Positions 45,072 through 53,582 of a DNA stretch of 64,000 nucleotides are shown here, piece by piece. Each line of letters opens with the position of its first letter. The first letter of the stretch is position 1. Source of the DNA: Chloroflexota bacterium (lineage in GTDB: Bacteria; Chloroflexota; UBA6077; FW602-bin22); NCBI GenBank assembly GCA_004297775.1, contig SCUE01000037.1, positions 152,181-216,180 on the forward strand. The letters run 5' to 3'. The translations under genes were made by a program, and so were the position numbers. Under the pieces are notes generated by a model that was given only the letters and a program-made list of their open reading frames with translations, was not told where the DNA came from and ran no database searches.

Positions 45072-45526
45072 AGTTCGTTGTCGCCGCGGTCGACGAGATT
45101 TCGCCCGGTGGGCGCAAGATCGTCGAGGTTGCCGGTCGTTCGATCGGCATCTTCAACCTCGGCGGCGAGTTCTTTGCGCTGCGAAACCGCTGCCCGCACC
45201 AGGGCGGTCCGCTCTGCCAGGGCCGATCCTGGGGCGCGCTCGAAGCGATGCGACCGGGCGAGTTCGAGTACAGCCGCGGCGGCGAGATCCTCGCCTGCGT
45301 CTGGCACGGCTGGGAGTTCGACATTCGTACCGGTCAATCGTGGTGCGATCCGGCGAAGCTACGGGTCCGGCGATACGACGTCGATGTCGAACACGGCGCC
45401 GATCTGTCTGTCATCGAAGCTGACACCGACTCTCCGACCGCCGGAATGGTCAAAGGGCCGTACGTCGCCGAGACGTATCCGGTCGAGGCAGACGGGGACT
45501 ACCTGGTCGTCGAGGTCGCCAGCTAA
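45068..45526 (+). CDS. Rieske [2Fe-2S] protein
   Basis: A 152-residue single-domain Rieske protein. The cluster ligands are in RCPHQGGPLC (Cys-x-His) and CVWHGWEFD (Cys-x2-His). The domain is of the ferredoxin/oxygenase-component type, not the membrane cytochrome bc1 type, as there is no transmembrane helix. It overlaps the second amidohydrolase by four bases and so probably delivers electrons within the same pathway. No Rieske oxygenase large subunit is in view, which is odd for such a partner. Confidence 0.9.
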   Translation: MKFVVAAVDEISPGGRKIVEVAGRSIGIFNLGGEFFALRNRCPHQGGPLCQGRSWGALEAMRPGEFEYSRGGEILACVWHGWEFDIRTGQSWCDPAKLRVRRYDVDVEHGADLSVIEADTDSPTAGMVKGPYVAETYPVEADGDYLVVEVAS

Positions 45527-45535
45527 CTCGAACCC

Positions 45536-45553
45536 GGGAATCGGATGATTCCC
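45536..45553. terminator. Hairpin after the Rieske gene
   Basis: GGGAATC, loop GGAT, GATTCCC: seven perfect pairs about ten bases after the stop. The T-tract is weak, so it is a likely but not certain terminator. Confidence 0.5.
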
Positions 45554-45646
45554 TGATGCGCCCGGTGAGCGTGTCGACGGAACATCTGTGCACGGCCGCG
45601 GTCCCGCGCGCGTCGCGTGCGAGATCGCGGCCGTGGGTGTTGGTCG

Positions 45647-46162
45647 GTGACGCAGAGAGTCAGTGACGCCTCCCCTTCGGCGAAGCCGCCGCGACGATCC
45701 CGCCCGCGAGGTCTCCTGCGGGCATTTTTTCGTGCGCCGGTCGTTTTCTACCGACTGGGTCTGGCGCCCTGGCTCGGGCGGCGCTATCTCCTGTTGACGA
45801 CCCGCGGCCGGCGGAGTGGACGCTCCCGGACCTGCGCCCTCGCCTACGTCGAACGGGGCCGCGATATCGCCGTGCTGGCCGGCTGGGGCGAGCGCTCCGA
45901 CTGGTATCGGAACGCGATCGCCGAGCCGCGCGTGATGGTCCAGCGCGGTACGCGGCGCTGGCGAGCCCACGCGCGCGCCGTTTCCAACGGCGACGAACTG
46001 CGCGAGATCCTGGCGTCGCTGCGCGACCAGGCTGATCTCGGCGGACCGCCCCGGGCGATCCGACCGTTCCTGCGCCTGATCGGTTTTCGGTACGAGGAAG
46101 AGCTTCAACGCGCGTTCGACCATCCCGAATCGACGCCAGCGCTGGTGTTGAGTCCAGACTAG
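45647..46162 (+). CDS. Deazaflavin (F420)-dependent nitroreductase family protein
   Basis: A 171-residue split-barrel protein of the DDN/FDOR-A type. It shows YLLLTTRGRRSGRSRTCALAYVERG-like wording, in which TTRGRRSG and the following strand bind the F420 phosphate, and GWGERSDWYRNAIAEP, the family's Trp-Tyr-x-N signature. It probably reduces a quinone or enone with F420H2. GTG at 45647 is the likely start. Together with the luciferase-like enzymes it suggests that the organism uses F420, although some members of both families use FMN. Confidence 0.82.
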   Translation: MTQRVSDASPSAKPPRRSRPRGLLRAFFRAPVVFYRLGLAPWLGRRYLLLTTRGRRSGRSRTCALAYVERGRDIAVLAGWGERSDWYRNAIAEPRVMVQRGTRRWRAHARAVSNGDELREILASLRDQADLGGPPRAIRPFLRLIGFRYEEELQRAFDHPESTPALVLSPD

Positions 46163-46289
46163 CGCGTCCAGACTGCTCCCAGTGGGCGGCGCCTGACGCG
46201 CGCGACTCCGGCGGTCGCGCCGCTCGGCTACCATGCCGCCACGGAGCGCTCGGTCGCGGCGCGCGATCGTACACGGGAGGCACCAGGCC

Positions 46290-47054
46290 ATGTCCGATCC
46301 ATCATCGAATCGAGCCGCGATCCAGACTCGCGACATCGAACGACCCTCGCCCGATCTGATCGCCGCGCTTTCCGGAATCGGCAGCGCCACGGCGGCCGGC
46401 GAATTGAAGCGGCTCGGGATTCGCAGCGCCTTCATCCAGGGACCCGTCGCAAGCACGGCCGGCGCGTCGATTGTCGGACCGGCGCTGACACTCCAGTTCA
46501 TGCCGAAGCGCGAGGATCTCTACCCGGATGCCGAGTACGTCGACCCCGAGCGGCAGTTGCACCGCCACGCTCTGTACAACACCCAAAAGGGTGACGTCAT
46601 CGTCGTCGACGCGCGCGCGGACATGACCAGCGGCGTCTTCGGTGAGATGATGATGACCTACTTCCGGGGGCGCGGTGGCATCGGCGCCGTGATCGACGGC
46701 TGCATCCGCGACTCGGCCGAGATCAAGAAGCTGGGCCTCGGCCTCTGGCTGCGCGGCGTAACGCCGAACTTCCACACGCAGACGAACATCTTTCCGTTCG
46801 CGGTCAACGTGCCGATCGCCTGCGGAGGCGTGACAGTCGTACCGGGTGACATCATCATCGCCGACGATGACGGGGCGGTCGTTGTGCCGATCGCCCTCGC
46901 GCCACAGCTTGCCAAGAAGGCGTCCGAACACGTCGAGTGGGAGGAGTTCGCGCGGCTAAAGCTGGCCGAGGGCGGCGATCTGCGGAAGTACTACCCGCTC
47001 AACGACGCGGCCCGCGCCGAGTACGAGGTCTGGCGCAAGACTCACCCGCGCTGA
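46290..47054 (+). CDS. RraA-family protein (HMG/CHA aldolase-like)
   Basis: A 254-residue member of the RraA/DlpA group. The Mg-binding and catalytic motif GAVIDGCIRDSAEIKKLG (G-x3-D-G-x-x-R-D) is intact, and IADDDGAVVVP is typical. Members cleave 4-hydroxy-4-methyl-2-oxoglutarate (the end of protocatechuate 4,5-cleavage) or decarboxylate oxaloacetate; others inhibit RNase E, which is unlikely in this context. ATG 46290 follows GGGAGG. The luciferase-like gene 23 bases downstream is probably in the same operon. Confidence 0.87.
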   Translation: MSDPSSNRAAIQTRDIERPSPDLIAALSGIGSATAAGELKRLGIRSAFIQGPVASTAGASIVGPALTLQFMPKREDLYPDAEYVDPERQLHRHALYNTQKGDVIVVDARADMTSGVFGEMMMTYFRGRGGIGAVIDGCIRDSAEIKKLGLGLWLRGVTPNFHTQTNIFPFAVNVPIACGGVTVVPGDIIIADDDGAVVVPIALAPQLAKKASEHVEWEEFARLKLAEGGDLRKYYPLNDAARAEYEVWRKTHPR

Positions 47055-47077
47055 CGATCCCAACAAGAAGAGGCACG

Positions 47078-47968
47078 ATGAAAATCGGATTGCACTGCAA
47101 CAATTTCACGTGGCCGGGCGGCAACGCGACGATGGGCGCGACGCTCGGATCGCTCGCGCGGCGTTGCGAGGCCGCCGGCTTCTATTCATTCGACGTGATG
47201 GATCACTTCTTTCAGATCGGTGGTCCGGAGCACGCCGAACGCGAGATGAATGAAGCGTACACGACCCTCGGATTCATCGCCGGCGTCACCGAGCGTATGA
47301 AGCTCGGCACGGTCGTGACCGGCGTGACGTACCGCGAGCCAGGCTTCCTCGTGAAGCAAGTAACGTCGCTTGACGTGCTCTCTGGTGGCCGCGCCTGGTT
47401 CGGCATCGGCGCGGCGTGGTTCGAGCGCGAGCATCTCGGACTCGGATTCGCGTTTCCGCCGATCAAGGAACGGTTCGAGCGACTCGAAGAGACGCTCCAG
47501 ATCGCGCGGCAGATGTGGTCGGGTGAGGTGAAGGCGTACGCCGGCAAGCACTATCGCCTTGCCGAAACCCTCTGCTCGCCGATGCCCGTCCAGGAAGGCG
47601 GTCCGCCGGTCATGATCGGTGGCGCTGGCGAACGAAAGACGCTGCGGCTGGTCGCCCGGTACGCCAGTGCCTGCAACATCGGCGCGCCGGACAGCGACAC
47701 CATGCGCCACAAGCTCGACATTCTGCGCGAGCACTGCCAGACCGAGGGGCGCTCCTACGACGCGATCGAGAAGACCACCAATACGAACATGCTTGTGCGC
47801 GCCGATGGCGTCAACGGCGCCGAGACACCCGCACAGCTCGTCGCGCGCTTGCGCGAACTACGTGCGCTCGGCATGACCTGGGTGATCGGGCGAATCGCCA
47901 ACGCGCACGAACCCGGCGTCATCGAGATGATCGGGCGGGAAGTCGTGCCAGCGGTGGCGGAGTTGTAG
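47078..47968 (+). CDS. LLM-class (luciferase-like) F420/FMN-dependent oxidoreductase
   Basis: A 296-residue bacterial-luciferase-like barrel: MKIGLHCNNF at the start, LGTVVTGVTYREPGFLVK, SLDVLSGGRAWFGIGAAWFEREH, and PPVMIGGAGERKTLRLVARYA near the C-terminal phosphate-binding region. It is more like F420-dependent than FMN-dependent members, on the basis of GIGAAWFEREH. AAGAAGAGG precedes the ATG. A decayed relative with the same GERKTLRLVARYA block lies at 51250-51705. Confidence 0.87.
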   Translation: MKIGLHCNNFTWPGGNATMGATLGSLARRCEAAGFYSFDVMDHFFQIGGPEHAEREMNEAYTTLGFIAGVTERMKLGTVVTGVTYREPGFLVKQVTSLDVLSGGRAWFGIGAAWFEREHLGLGFAFPPIKERFERLEETLQIARQMWSGEVKAYAGKHYRLAETLCSPMPVQEGGPPVMIGGAGERKTLRLVARYASACNIGAPDSDTMRHKLDILREHCQTEGRSYDAIEKTTNTNMLVRADGVNGAETPAQLVARLRELRALGMTWVIGRIANAHEPGVIEMIGREVVPAVAEL

Positions 47969-47991
47969 CGACTGGTAGGTGCCGCCGAAGC

Positions 47992-48423
47992 TTACGTCGG
48001 CACCTTAACGGCGCCGTCTGGCCCCATTGGGAAGCCAGGATTCCAGGCGACCTCCCAGGGATGGCCGTCTGGATCGGCGAAGTAACCGGAGCGGCCGCCC
48101 CAGAACGCGTCCTCGGCCGGCCTCAGGATCGTCGCGCCGTGCTTCACGACAAAGGCCAGAACTCGGTCGACCTCGTCGCGCTCGGGAACATTGTACGCCA
48201 AGGCGATTCCTCCGAAGCCGCCTGGGTCGCTTCCGATCCGTGAATCCTCAACGAGCAGGTGACGCGGCCACAACGCGAAAGCGAGACCACCGCCAAGCTG
48301 GAAGAACGCGATCCCGTCGCCACCGACGCTGGACATCGCCCAGCCGAGGCCATCGCGATAGAAACGAACGGCCCGGGCCAGATCGGAAACCCCGAGGGTA
48401 ATCAACGAGACTCGTGGTTCCAC
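47992..48423 (-). CDS. VOC (glyoxalase/bleomycin-resistance) family protein
   Basis: A 143-residue vicinal-oxygen-chelate protein with two beta-alpha-beta-beta-beta units. The first starts RVSLITLGVSDLARAVRFYRDGLG; the last reads YFADPDGHPWEVAWNP with the C-terminal metal glutamate. Typical roles are glyoxalase, extradiol dioxygenase or antibiotic binding. The substrate is unknown. GTG at 48423 is the start. It converges with the luciferase-like gene. The 197 bases upstream, up to the helicase gene, contain nothing I can identify. Confidence 0.82.
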   Translation of the reverse strand: MEPRVSLITLGVSDLARAVRFYRDGLGWAMSSVGGDGIAFFQLGGGLAFALWPRHLLVEDSRIGSDPGGFGGIALAYNVPERDEVDRVLAFVVKHGATILRPAEDAFWGGRSGYFADPDGHPWEVAWNPGFPMGPDGAVKVPT

Positions 48424-48620
48424 GCTCTACCTCCGGCGCCGGGTCCGCGGTCGACCTGGATCTTAAGCTGCCGTAACCAGTGATGGGATCTAAATTAAGT
48501 CTCATTGCACTCGCGCAACCGACATCAGCCAGTCAGTCCGCGAAGGGCTACCTGAGTCGCGGCTGAATCAGGACGCGGGTCCCCGGCGTCCCGTCGGGTC
48601 GCTCGGAGGTCGGACGGTCG

Positions 48621-50138
48621 CTACCGACCCGATCGTTCGCCGCGCGATTCCCAGGGCCGAGTTTGACCACCGGCGCCGTGGACGCGCGCCAATCGCTCGT
48701 TCGGCAGCACGGATCGCACGACCGCACCCGCCGCTGAAGCGATCCCGTTGCTCGGCGAACTCGGTGGACGAGCCCCGAGTTGAGCCGGTCGCGGCGATCG
48801 TCGCGATCCGTCTGCGCGCGGGCCAGGCGTCGGCCGTCGCTCACCATTCCGAGTTGGCCCGAGCGGAGCTCCCGGTCGCACGCGCGCCCGGGAACGCGGC
48901 TGGTCCGCTTCCTCGACGAACGCGCTCGGCGGAACGAACGGTTCAGTCGGCATCGGGCGCTTCTCATGCTTCGGCACGAACGCCGACGGCCATGGGAGAC
49001 GCCGCAGCTTCCGTCCGAGCGCGCGTTCCATCTCACGCCACTTGGCGTGTTCCTCTGGGCTCAACAGCGTGATCGCCTCGCCCGATCGGCCCATACGACC
49101 CGTGCGGCCGCTACGGTGCGTGAAGAGGTCCGCCGACTCCGGCAACTCGTAATTGATGATCTGCGCGACATCGTCGAGGTCGATTCCGCGCGCCGCGACG
49201 TTTGTCGCCAACAGGATCGGCACGGCACCGGAGCGCACGTCGCGCATGACGCGCTCGCGGGCGTTCTGGCTCATGTTTCCCTGGAGCGCCGCGGCCGGGT
49301 AGCCCAGTCCGGCGAGGTGCTTGGCAAGCTTCTTGACGCCGTGCTTCGTTCGGCCGAACACGATCATTGAACCTGGCGGGCGATGATCGATCAGAGTCCG
49401 GAGGGCTGGCAGCTTCGCTTCGGTGGCGACGTCGTAGACGATGTGGGCGATCTCCGGGATGGCGAAGCCGGCCGGATCGACGCGGACGTGCTCGGGATTT
49501 CGCATGTGTCTGGCCGCCGTCGTGTGGACCCAGGCCGGGACGGTCGCCGAGAAGAGCGCGGTCTGCCTCGTTCGCGGCGTCTGAGCCATGATGCGCTCGA
49601 CGTCGATCCCCATTCCCTTGTCGAGCATCTCGTCGGCTTCATCCAGGACAAAGACTCGAATGGCGTCGAGGCGCAGAGTGCCCTGACGCAAGTGGTCGAG
49701 TGTGCGCCCCGGCGTCGCGATGATGATTGATGGTCGGTTGCGGAGCGCGGCCATCTCGGGCACAAGCGACCGGCCACCGTACAGCAGCGTCCAGCGAATG
49801 TTTCGGACCTCGGCCATTGGCCGAAGCACGTCGCCGATCTGAATCGCGAGCTCACGCGTGGGTGCGAGCACCATCGCCTGAACATCGTTCAGGCGCGGAT
49901 CGATCCGCGCCACGAGCGGCGCGAGGAAGGCGATGGTCTTGCCGGACCCGGTGCGCGCCTGCCCGATGATGTCCTTACCGGCCAAGAGCGGTGCAATTGC
50001 GGCGGCCTGGATCGGCGTCGGCGTGGCGACCCCGCGCTCCGCGAGGACGGCTCGGAGATCGGCCGGGACGCCGATCGACTCGAAAGAAGCGTCCGAATTC
50101 TGTTCGGGCGTGTGCGTACGTGGCTGGGTAGAAATCAC
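48621..50138 (-). CDS. DEAD-box ATP-dependent RNA helicase
   Basis: A DEAD-box helicase of about 505 residues. All core motifs are present: TPIQAAAI (Q motif), ARTGSGKT (I), APTRELAIQ (Ia), TPGRTLDH (Ib), LDEADEML (II), SATVPAW (III), IVFGRTKHGVKKLA (IV), ATNVAARGIDLDDV (V), HRSGRTGRMGRSG (VI). The last 120 residues are disordered and rich in Arg, Pro and Ser, a likely RNA-binding tail. The GTG at 50138 is taken as start because the 36 codons upstream look non-coding (Cys/Arg-rich); this is uncertain. A 244-base gap upstream shows nothing clear. Confidence 0.92.
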   Translation of the reverse strand: MISTQPRTHTPEQNSDASFESIGVPADLRAVLAERGVATPTPIQAAAIAPLLAGKDIIGQARTGSGKTIAFLAPLVARIDPRLNDVQAMVLAPTRELAIQIGDVLRPMAEVRNIRWTLLYGGRSLVPEMAALRNRPSIIIATPGRTLDHLRQGTLRLDAIRVFVLDEADEMLDKGMGIDVERIMAQTPRTRQTALFSATVPAWVHTTAARHMRNPEHVRVDPAGFAIPEIAHIVYDVATEAKLPALRTLIDHRPPGSMIVFGRTKHGVKKLAKHLAGLGYPAAALQGNMSQNARERVMRDVRSGAVPILLATNVAARGIDLDDVAQIINYELPESADLFTHRSGRTGRMGRSGEAITLLSPEEHAKWREMERALGRKLRRLPWPSAFVPKHEKRPMPTEPFVPPSAFVEEADQPRSRARVRPGAPLGPTRNGERRPTPGPRADGSRRSPRPAQLGARPPSSPSNGIASAAGAVVRSVLPNERLARVHGAGGQTRPWESRGERSGR

Positions 50139-50382
50139 TTTAGGCGGCTCACAAATGCAGAGTAGGCAGCGCGAGGACGTGGAGCGTCGGAACGAACCGC
50201 CTCTTTGACAATAGCAGAGCCAGCGTGAAAGGACGGGAAAAAGCACACGTTGGGCTTGAGCCGCGCCTCACGACTTCTGTGCCGACCGTGGTCAGCCCGG
50301 CGCACTCAGGCCTCAACGTCGCGCCGGAGTCGGGCACGCGCGCCAGCGATCGGCCTCCGACCGCGTGCGCGACTGCCCAGCG

Positions 50383-51165
50383 CTAGATCGTCGCGAGCAT
50401 TTCCTTCAGCTTGCCGCCCTGCTCGTTGTAGAAGCGGGACAGGATCGCCGTGTCGGTCGAGATGTTGAAGTCCTTGACGCCCAAGTTCAGGTAGTACTCG
50501 GCCTCGCTGACGTCGTTGATCTCAGCGCGCGGCCGGACGCCCATCTTGAGTGCGGTCTTGATCGTGTACTCGCGTGCCTCGACGACGGCCGGTGCGTTCC
50601 GCTGCCCGGCCAGTCCGACGCTCATCCCGTAGTCTGACGGGCCGAACTGGACCATGTCGATGCCTGGCACACGCAGGATCGCTTCGAGATTCTCGATCGC
50701 GCCCTTCTTCTCGATCATCAGGACGATGACCGCGTCGTTGAACTGCTGTATGAGGTCGACCGGGCCGTTGCCAGCCGCGCGACCGCCGGCCATGCCGTGT
50801 CCGCCGCCGAACTCCGGCGTCTCGGGCCGCGTCAATCGGACGCACTCCTCGGCCTCGGCCACGGTTCGAACGTCGGTGTAAAGCAGGTTCTGGATTCCGG
50901 CTGCCATCGCCCTTACGGACAGGTGAGCCTGCGCCGACTGCTCCATCTTGATGAGGCCGCAGAAATTCGGGTACAGTTCGATCGCGCGAGCCATGTTGTC
51001 GAGCGCGTAGAGATCGTACGGCGCGTACTCGGCAAGGAACTCGACGTAGTCGAATTTGCCGCTCTTCCCGACCAATTCGGTGAAGTTCGGCAGCGTGCTA
51101 TTGATTCGGGTGCCCAGGGTCGGCTTGCCCTCGCGCAGCAAGGTTCGGAATCGGTTTTCGCGCAT
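50383..51165 (-). CDS. HpcH/HpaI aldolase-citrate lyase family protein
   Basis: A 260-residue TIM-barrel aldolase of the 2-keto-3-deoxy sugar acid / 4-hydroxy-2-oxo-heptanedioate type. It has LREGKPTLGTRINSTLPNFTELVG, YVEFLAEYAPYD, and MIEKKGAIENLEAIL with the metal glutamate, then VQFGPSDYGMSVG with the metal aspartate. An arginine typical for substrate carboxylate binding is not certain. GAAGGAG precedes the ATG at 51165. It fits with the RraA-type enzyme as part of an aromatic or sugar-acid breakdown set. Confidence 0.87.
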   Translation of the reverse strand: MRENRFRTLLREGKPTLGTRINSTLPNFTELVGKSGKFDYVEFLAEYAPYDLYALDNMARAIELYPNFCGLIKMEQSAQAHLSVRAMAAGIQNLLYTDVRTVAEAEECVRLTRPETPEFGGGHGMAGGRAAGNGPVDLIQQFNDAVIVLMIEKKGAIENLEAILRVPGIDMVQFGPSDYGMSVGLAGQRNAPAVVEAREYTIKTALKMGVRPRAEINDVSEAEYYLNLGVKDFNISTDTAILSRFYNEQGGKLKEMLATI

Positions 51166-51249
51166 CCTCGGCTCTCCTTCGTATTAATGTGGAAACTGCC
51201 GAACGGCGGTTCGACTCAGACGCGGGCGATGCGCCCGCCGGCCAACCCG

Positions 51250-51705
51250 CCAGCTCGATCGCGCACAGTGTCGCCGATCGTGGACATCGGCGCGACAGCC
51301 GCGCCCCCAGCGGTCGCATCGCTCGACGCGCTGTCAGGAGGACGCGCGTTTCTCGGGATCGGTGAACGGAAAACGCTCAGACTGGTCGCGCGCTACGCCG
51401 ACGGGTGCAATCTGTTCGCCTTCGAGGGCACAGCCGCGCTCGCGCACAAGCTTGACGTGCTGCGGCAACACTGCGAGGACGAAGGCCGCGACTTCGGCGC
51501 GATTCGGCTGACCGCGACGACGCGTCTGAGTGTCCATCGCGACGGACGACCCGGATCGATCGCGCCGGCACAGGCCATCGACGAAATACATGCCCTGGCC
51601 GAACTCGGATTCGATCTGGTCGAATGCATCCTCGCCGGCGCCCACGAAGAGGATGCCTTCGACGCTATCAGCGCCGACGTGATCCCGGCGATCGCGAAAC
51701 TGTGA
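51250..51705 (+). pseudogene. Decayed luciferase-like (LLM) oxidoreductase
   Basis: This frame carries pieces of an LLM oxidoreductase: SLDALSGGRAFLGIG, joined directly to GERKTLRLVARYADGCN and a normal C-terminal third ending VIPAIAKL. Compared with the intact gene at 47078-47968, the N-terminal third is missing and roughly 75-80 codons between GIG and GERKT have been lost. The break lies at a short shared ATCGG sequence, as expected for a microhomology deletion. No start or Shine-Dalgarno was found, although the remaining frame stays open. Confidence 0.7.
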
Positions 51706-51774
51706 TCGGTCTGGCAGCATCCGCTGACCGTAACGGGGCCGAACTCAGCATCAGCACTCGGTCGCCGCGTTCTG

Positions 51775-51819
51775 TACCGTAGCGTTTTTTCGCCAGCACG
51801 TCGAAAATTTGCTACGGTA
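51775..51819. promoter_or_regulatory. Inverted TACCGTAGC repeat in front of the ATPase-nuclease gene
   Basis: TACCGTAGC (51775-51783) and its exact complement GCTACGGTA (51811-51819) are separated by 27 bases of AT-rich spacer including six T and an AAAATTT run. The second copy is itself part of the palindrome GCTACGGTAGC. This looks like a two-site operator around the promoter of the next gene, which starts 22 bases later. Confidence 0.55.
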
Positions 51820-51841
51820 GCATTCGACCCGGAGGCTAGTC

Positions 51842-53554
51842 TTGGACGGGCTTACGATCGAGCCACTCTTCGTCGACCGCGCCGCCGAACTCGCGCACTT
51901 CGACCGAATCATCGACGGTCTGGGGCGCGGCATTCGACAGCACACGGCGATTCTCGGGCTTCGCCGTATCGGCAAGACACTACTTCTCGATGAGGTCGAG
52001 CGTCGCCATCCCGGCATCGCTTTCGCGCGGATGGACGCGGACGCCGTGGCATCGGACGCTAGCGACTTCGCGCGAGCGATGCTCTCGTCCGTCCTCCGTG
52101 GCGTTCTCCGGGCGAGCGGTGACGAACGCTATGTCGGGCTGACGGACGACGGTCTCCGGGACGCGGCCCGCGCAATCGCGGAGCCCGTGGCTTCGATCGT
52201 TGACGACGTTCTTGGCCAACTGGCCTCGGCGACGCCGGGACGCGCGGTGAGCCTGTCGACGCAGTTCCCCGCGGAAGTGGGAAGGGCGTCGTCCAAAGAC
52301 GTCATTGTCATGATCGACGAGTTCCAGGAGATCGCTCGACTCGCCGCCGGAGGCGCGCCGGACGTAATTGGCGCCCTGCGCGTCGCACTCGATCGCCCAG
52401 GTCGCGCGCTATTCGTCGTGGCAGGGTCGCGCGTCACCGCGATGCGACGCCTGGTTGAGGATGGTTCAAGCCCACTCTTCACCCGGTTCGCCTCACTCGA
52501 TCTACCGCCGTTCGCGCGGGACGCGACTCACGAATTGGCCGCCCGAGTATGGGAAGGCAGGCGTTTCGTGGCGGACGCCGCCGATCGCTTGCACCACCTC
52601 ACCGGCGGTTGGCCGTTCTACGCACACACGATCGCCGCGCGCGCGTCGACGCTTTCGATTCCTGGCGTTCTCGATGCGGATGTCGTCGATGCCGCGTTCC
52701 AGAGCGAGATCATCGGTCGGGTTGGCAGCGTTTCGCTGCACTGCCAATACCTCTTGCGCACCGCAACGGCCGGTGACGATACCGCGCGGCGGAATCGAGT
52801 CGAAACGATCCTACGACGCGTCGCACGGGAGCCGCGTATCCCGCGGGCTCGCCTAGCCCGTGCGCTCGCTCGGCGTTGTTCGAAGGACGAGGTCTACGAT
52901 GCCGTCAGCGCTTTGATCGCCGAGGATTTCGTCGTCGAAAGCGGCGGCCTCCTTCGTCTGGGCGATCCGGTGTTCGCAGTCTGGCTCAATGTCGAGGATG
53001 ACCGTCAAGATCCGCTAGCCGCGGCTTCAACGCCCGGTGCGATCGAGCGACTGATCGCACGTTACGAGGCGCAGCATCAAGCGGATCGGACCGAGATGGG
53101 AGTTCTCTACGAACGGGCGATCGAGAATCTGGTACGGCAATTCGGAGGTCAGACTGTGAGCGGCGTGGTCTTAGGCGCCGAAACCGAGTTGGTTTTGCCG
53201 GTCGTCGACCGTGTGACGAACTATGTCCTGAATGACCCGAGCGGCCTCTACGCCGACGGCCCAGACGCCTATGAGGTCGAAATGGTGACTTCCGGTCCAA
53301 CCCAAAGCGACCGCTGGGCAATTGAGTGCAAGCATCGCGCGGGAGCGATCACCCGGCCGATGGTTGAGCGCTTCGTTTCCGCCACGCACGCGATCGAGAG
53401 GGAAAGTGGTCAGCCGTTCGCGCGACGCTGGATCGTCGCGCCGCGTGGAATCCGAGGCGATGCCCTGGCGTTTGCGCGGGAGGCAGGCGTCCTCCACTCG
53501 GGCAAGCGCGACGTCGAGCGTCTAGTACGCCGGTTGGCCGGAATCGACGAATAG
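51842..53554 (+). CDS. Archaeal-type AAA ATPase with C-terminal restriction-nuclease-like domain
   Basis: A 570-residue protein. The N-terminal STAND-like ATPase (ATPase_2 type) shows FVDRAAELAHFDRI, Walker A LGLRRIGKTLLL, and Walker B VIVMIDEFQEIA, then a winged-helix region around residues 310-370. The last 150 residues contain YEVEMV and WAIECKHRAG, the E-x-K core of a PD-(D/E)xK nuclease fold. Such proteins are common in archaea and scattered in bacteria, with unknown role; a defence or mobile-element function is possible. TTG 51842 follows GGAGG. It stands alone with its own inverted-repeat operator. Confidence 0.8.
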   Translation: MDGLTIEPLFVDRAAELAHFDRIIDGLGRGIRQHTAILGLRRIGKTLLLDEVERRHPGIAFARMDADAVASDASDFARAMLSSVLRGVLRASGDERYVGLTDDGLRDAARAIAEPVASIVDDVLGQLASATPGRAVSLSTQFPAEVGRASSKDVIVMIDEFQEIARLAAGGAPDVIGALRVALDRPGRALFVVAGSRVTAMRRLVEDGSSPLFTRFASLDLPPFARDATHELAARVWEGRRFVADAADRLHHLTGGWPFYAHTIAARASTLSIPGVLDADVVDAAFQSEIIGRVGSVSLHCQYLLRTATAGDDTARRNRVETILRRVAREPRIPRARLARALARRCSKDEVYDAVSALIAEDFVVESGGLLRLGDPVFAVWLNVEDDRQDPLAAASTPGAIERLIARYEAQHQADRTEMGVLYERAIENLVRQFGGQTVSGVVLGAETELVLPVVDRVTNYVLNDPSGLYADGPDAYEVEMVTSGPTQSDRWAIECKHRAGAITRPMVERFVSATHAIERESGQPFARRWIVAPRGIRGDALAFAREAGVLHSGKRDVERLVRRLAGIDE

Positions 53555-53582
53555 ACCGCGCGTACAGCCCGCGGTCGTCTCC

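Noticed and set aside
47976..48002. A terminator hairpin between the LLM and VOC genes (GGTGCCG ... CGGCACC)
   Set aside because: Only seven pairs around a 13-base loop that contains the VOC stop codon; too weak to list as a terminator.
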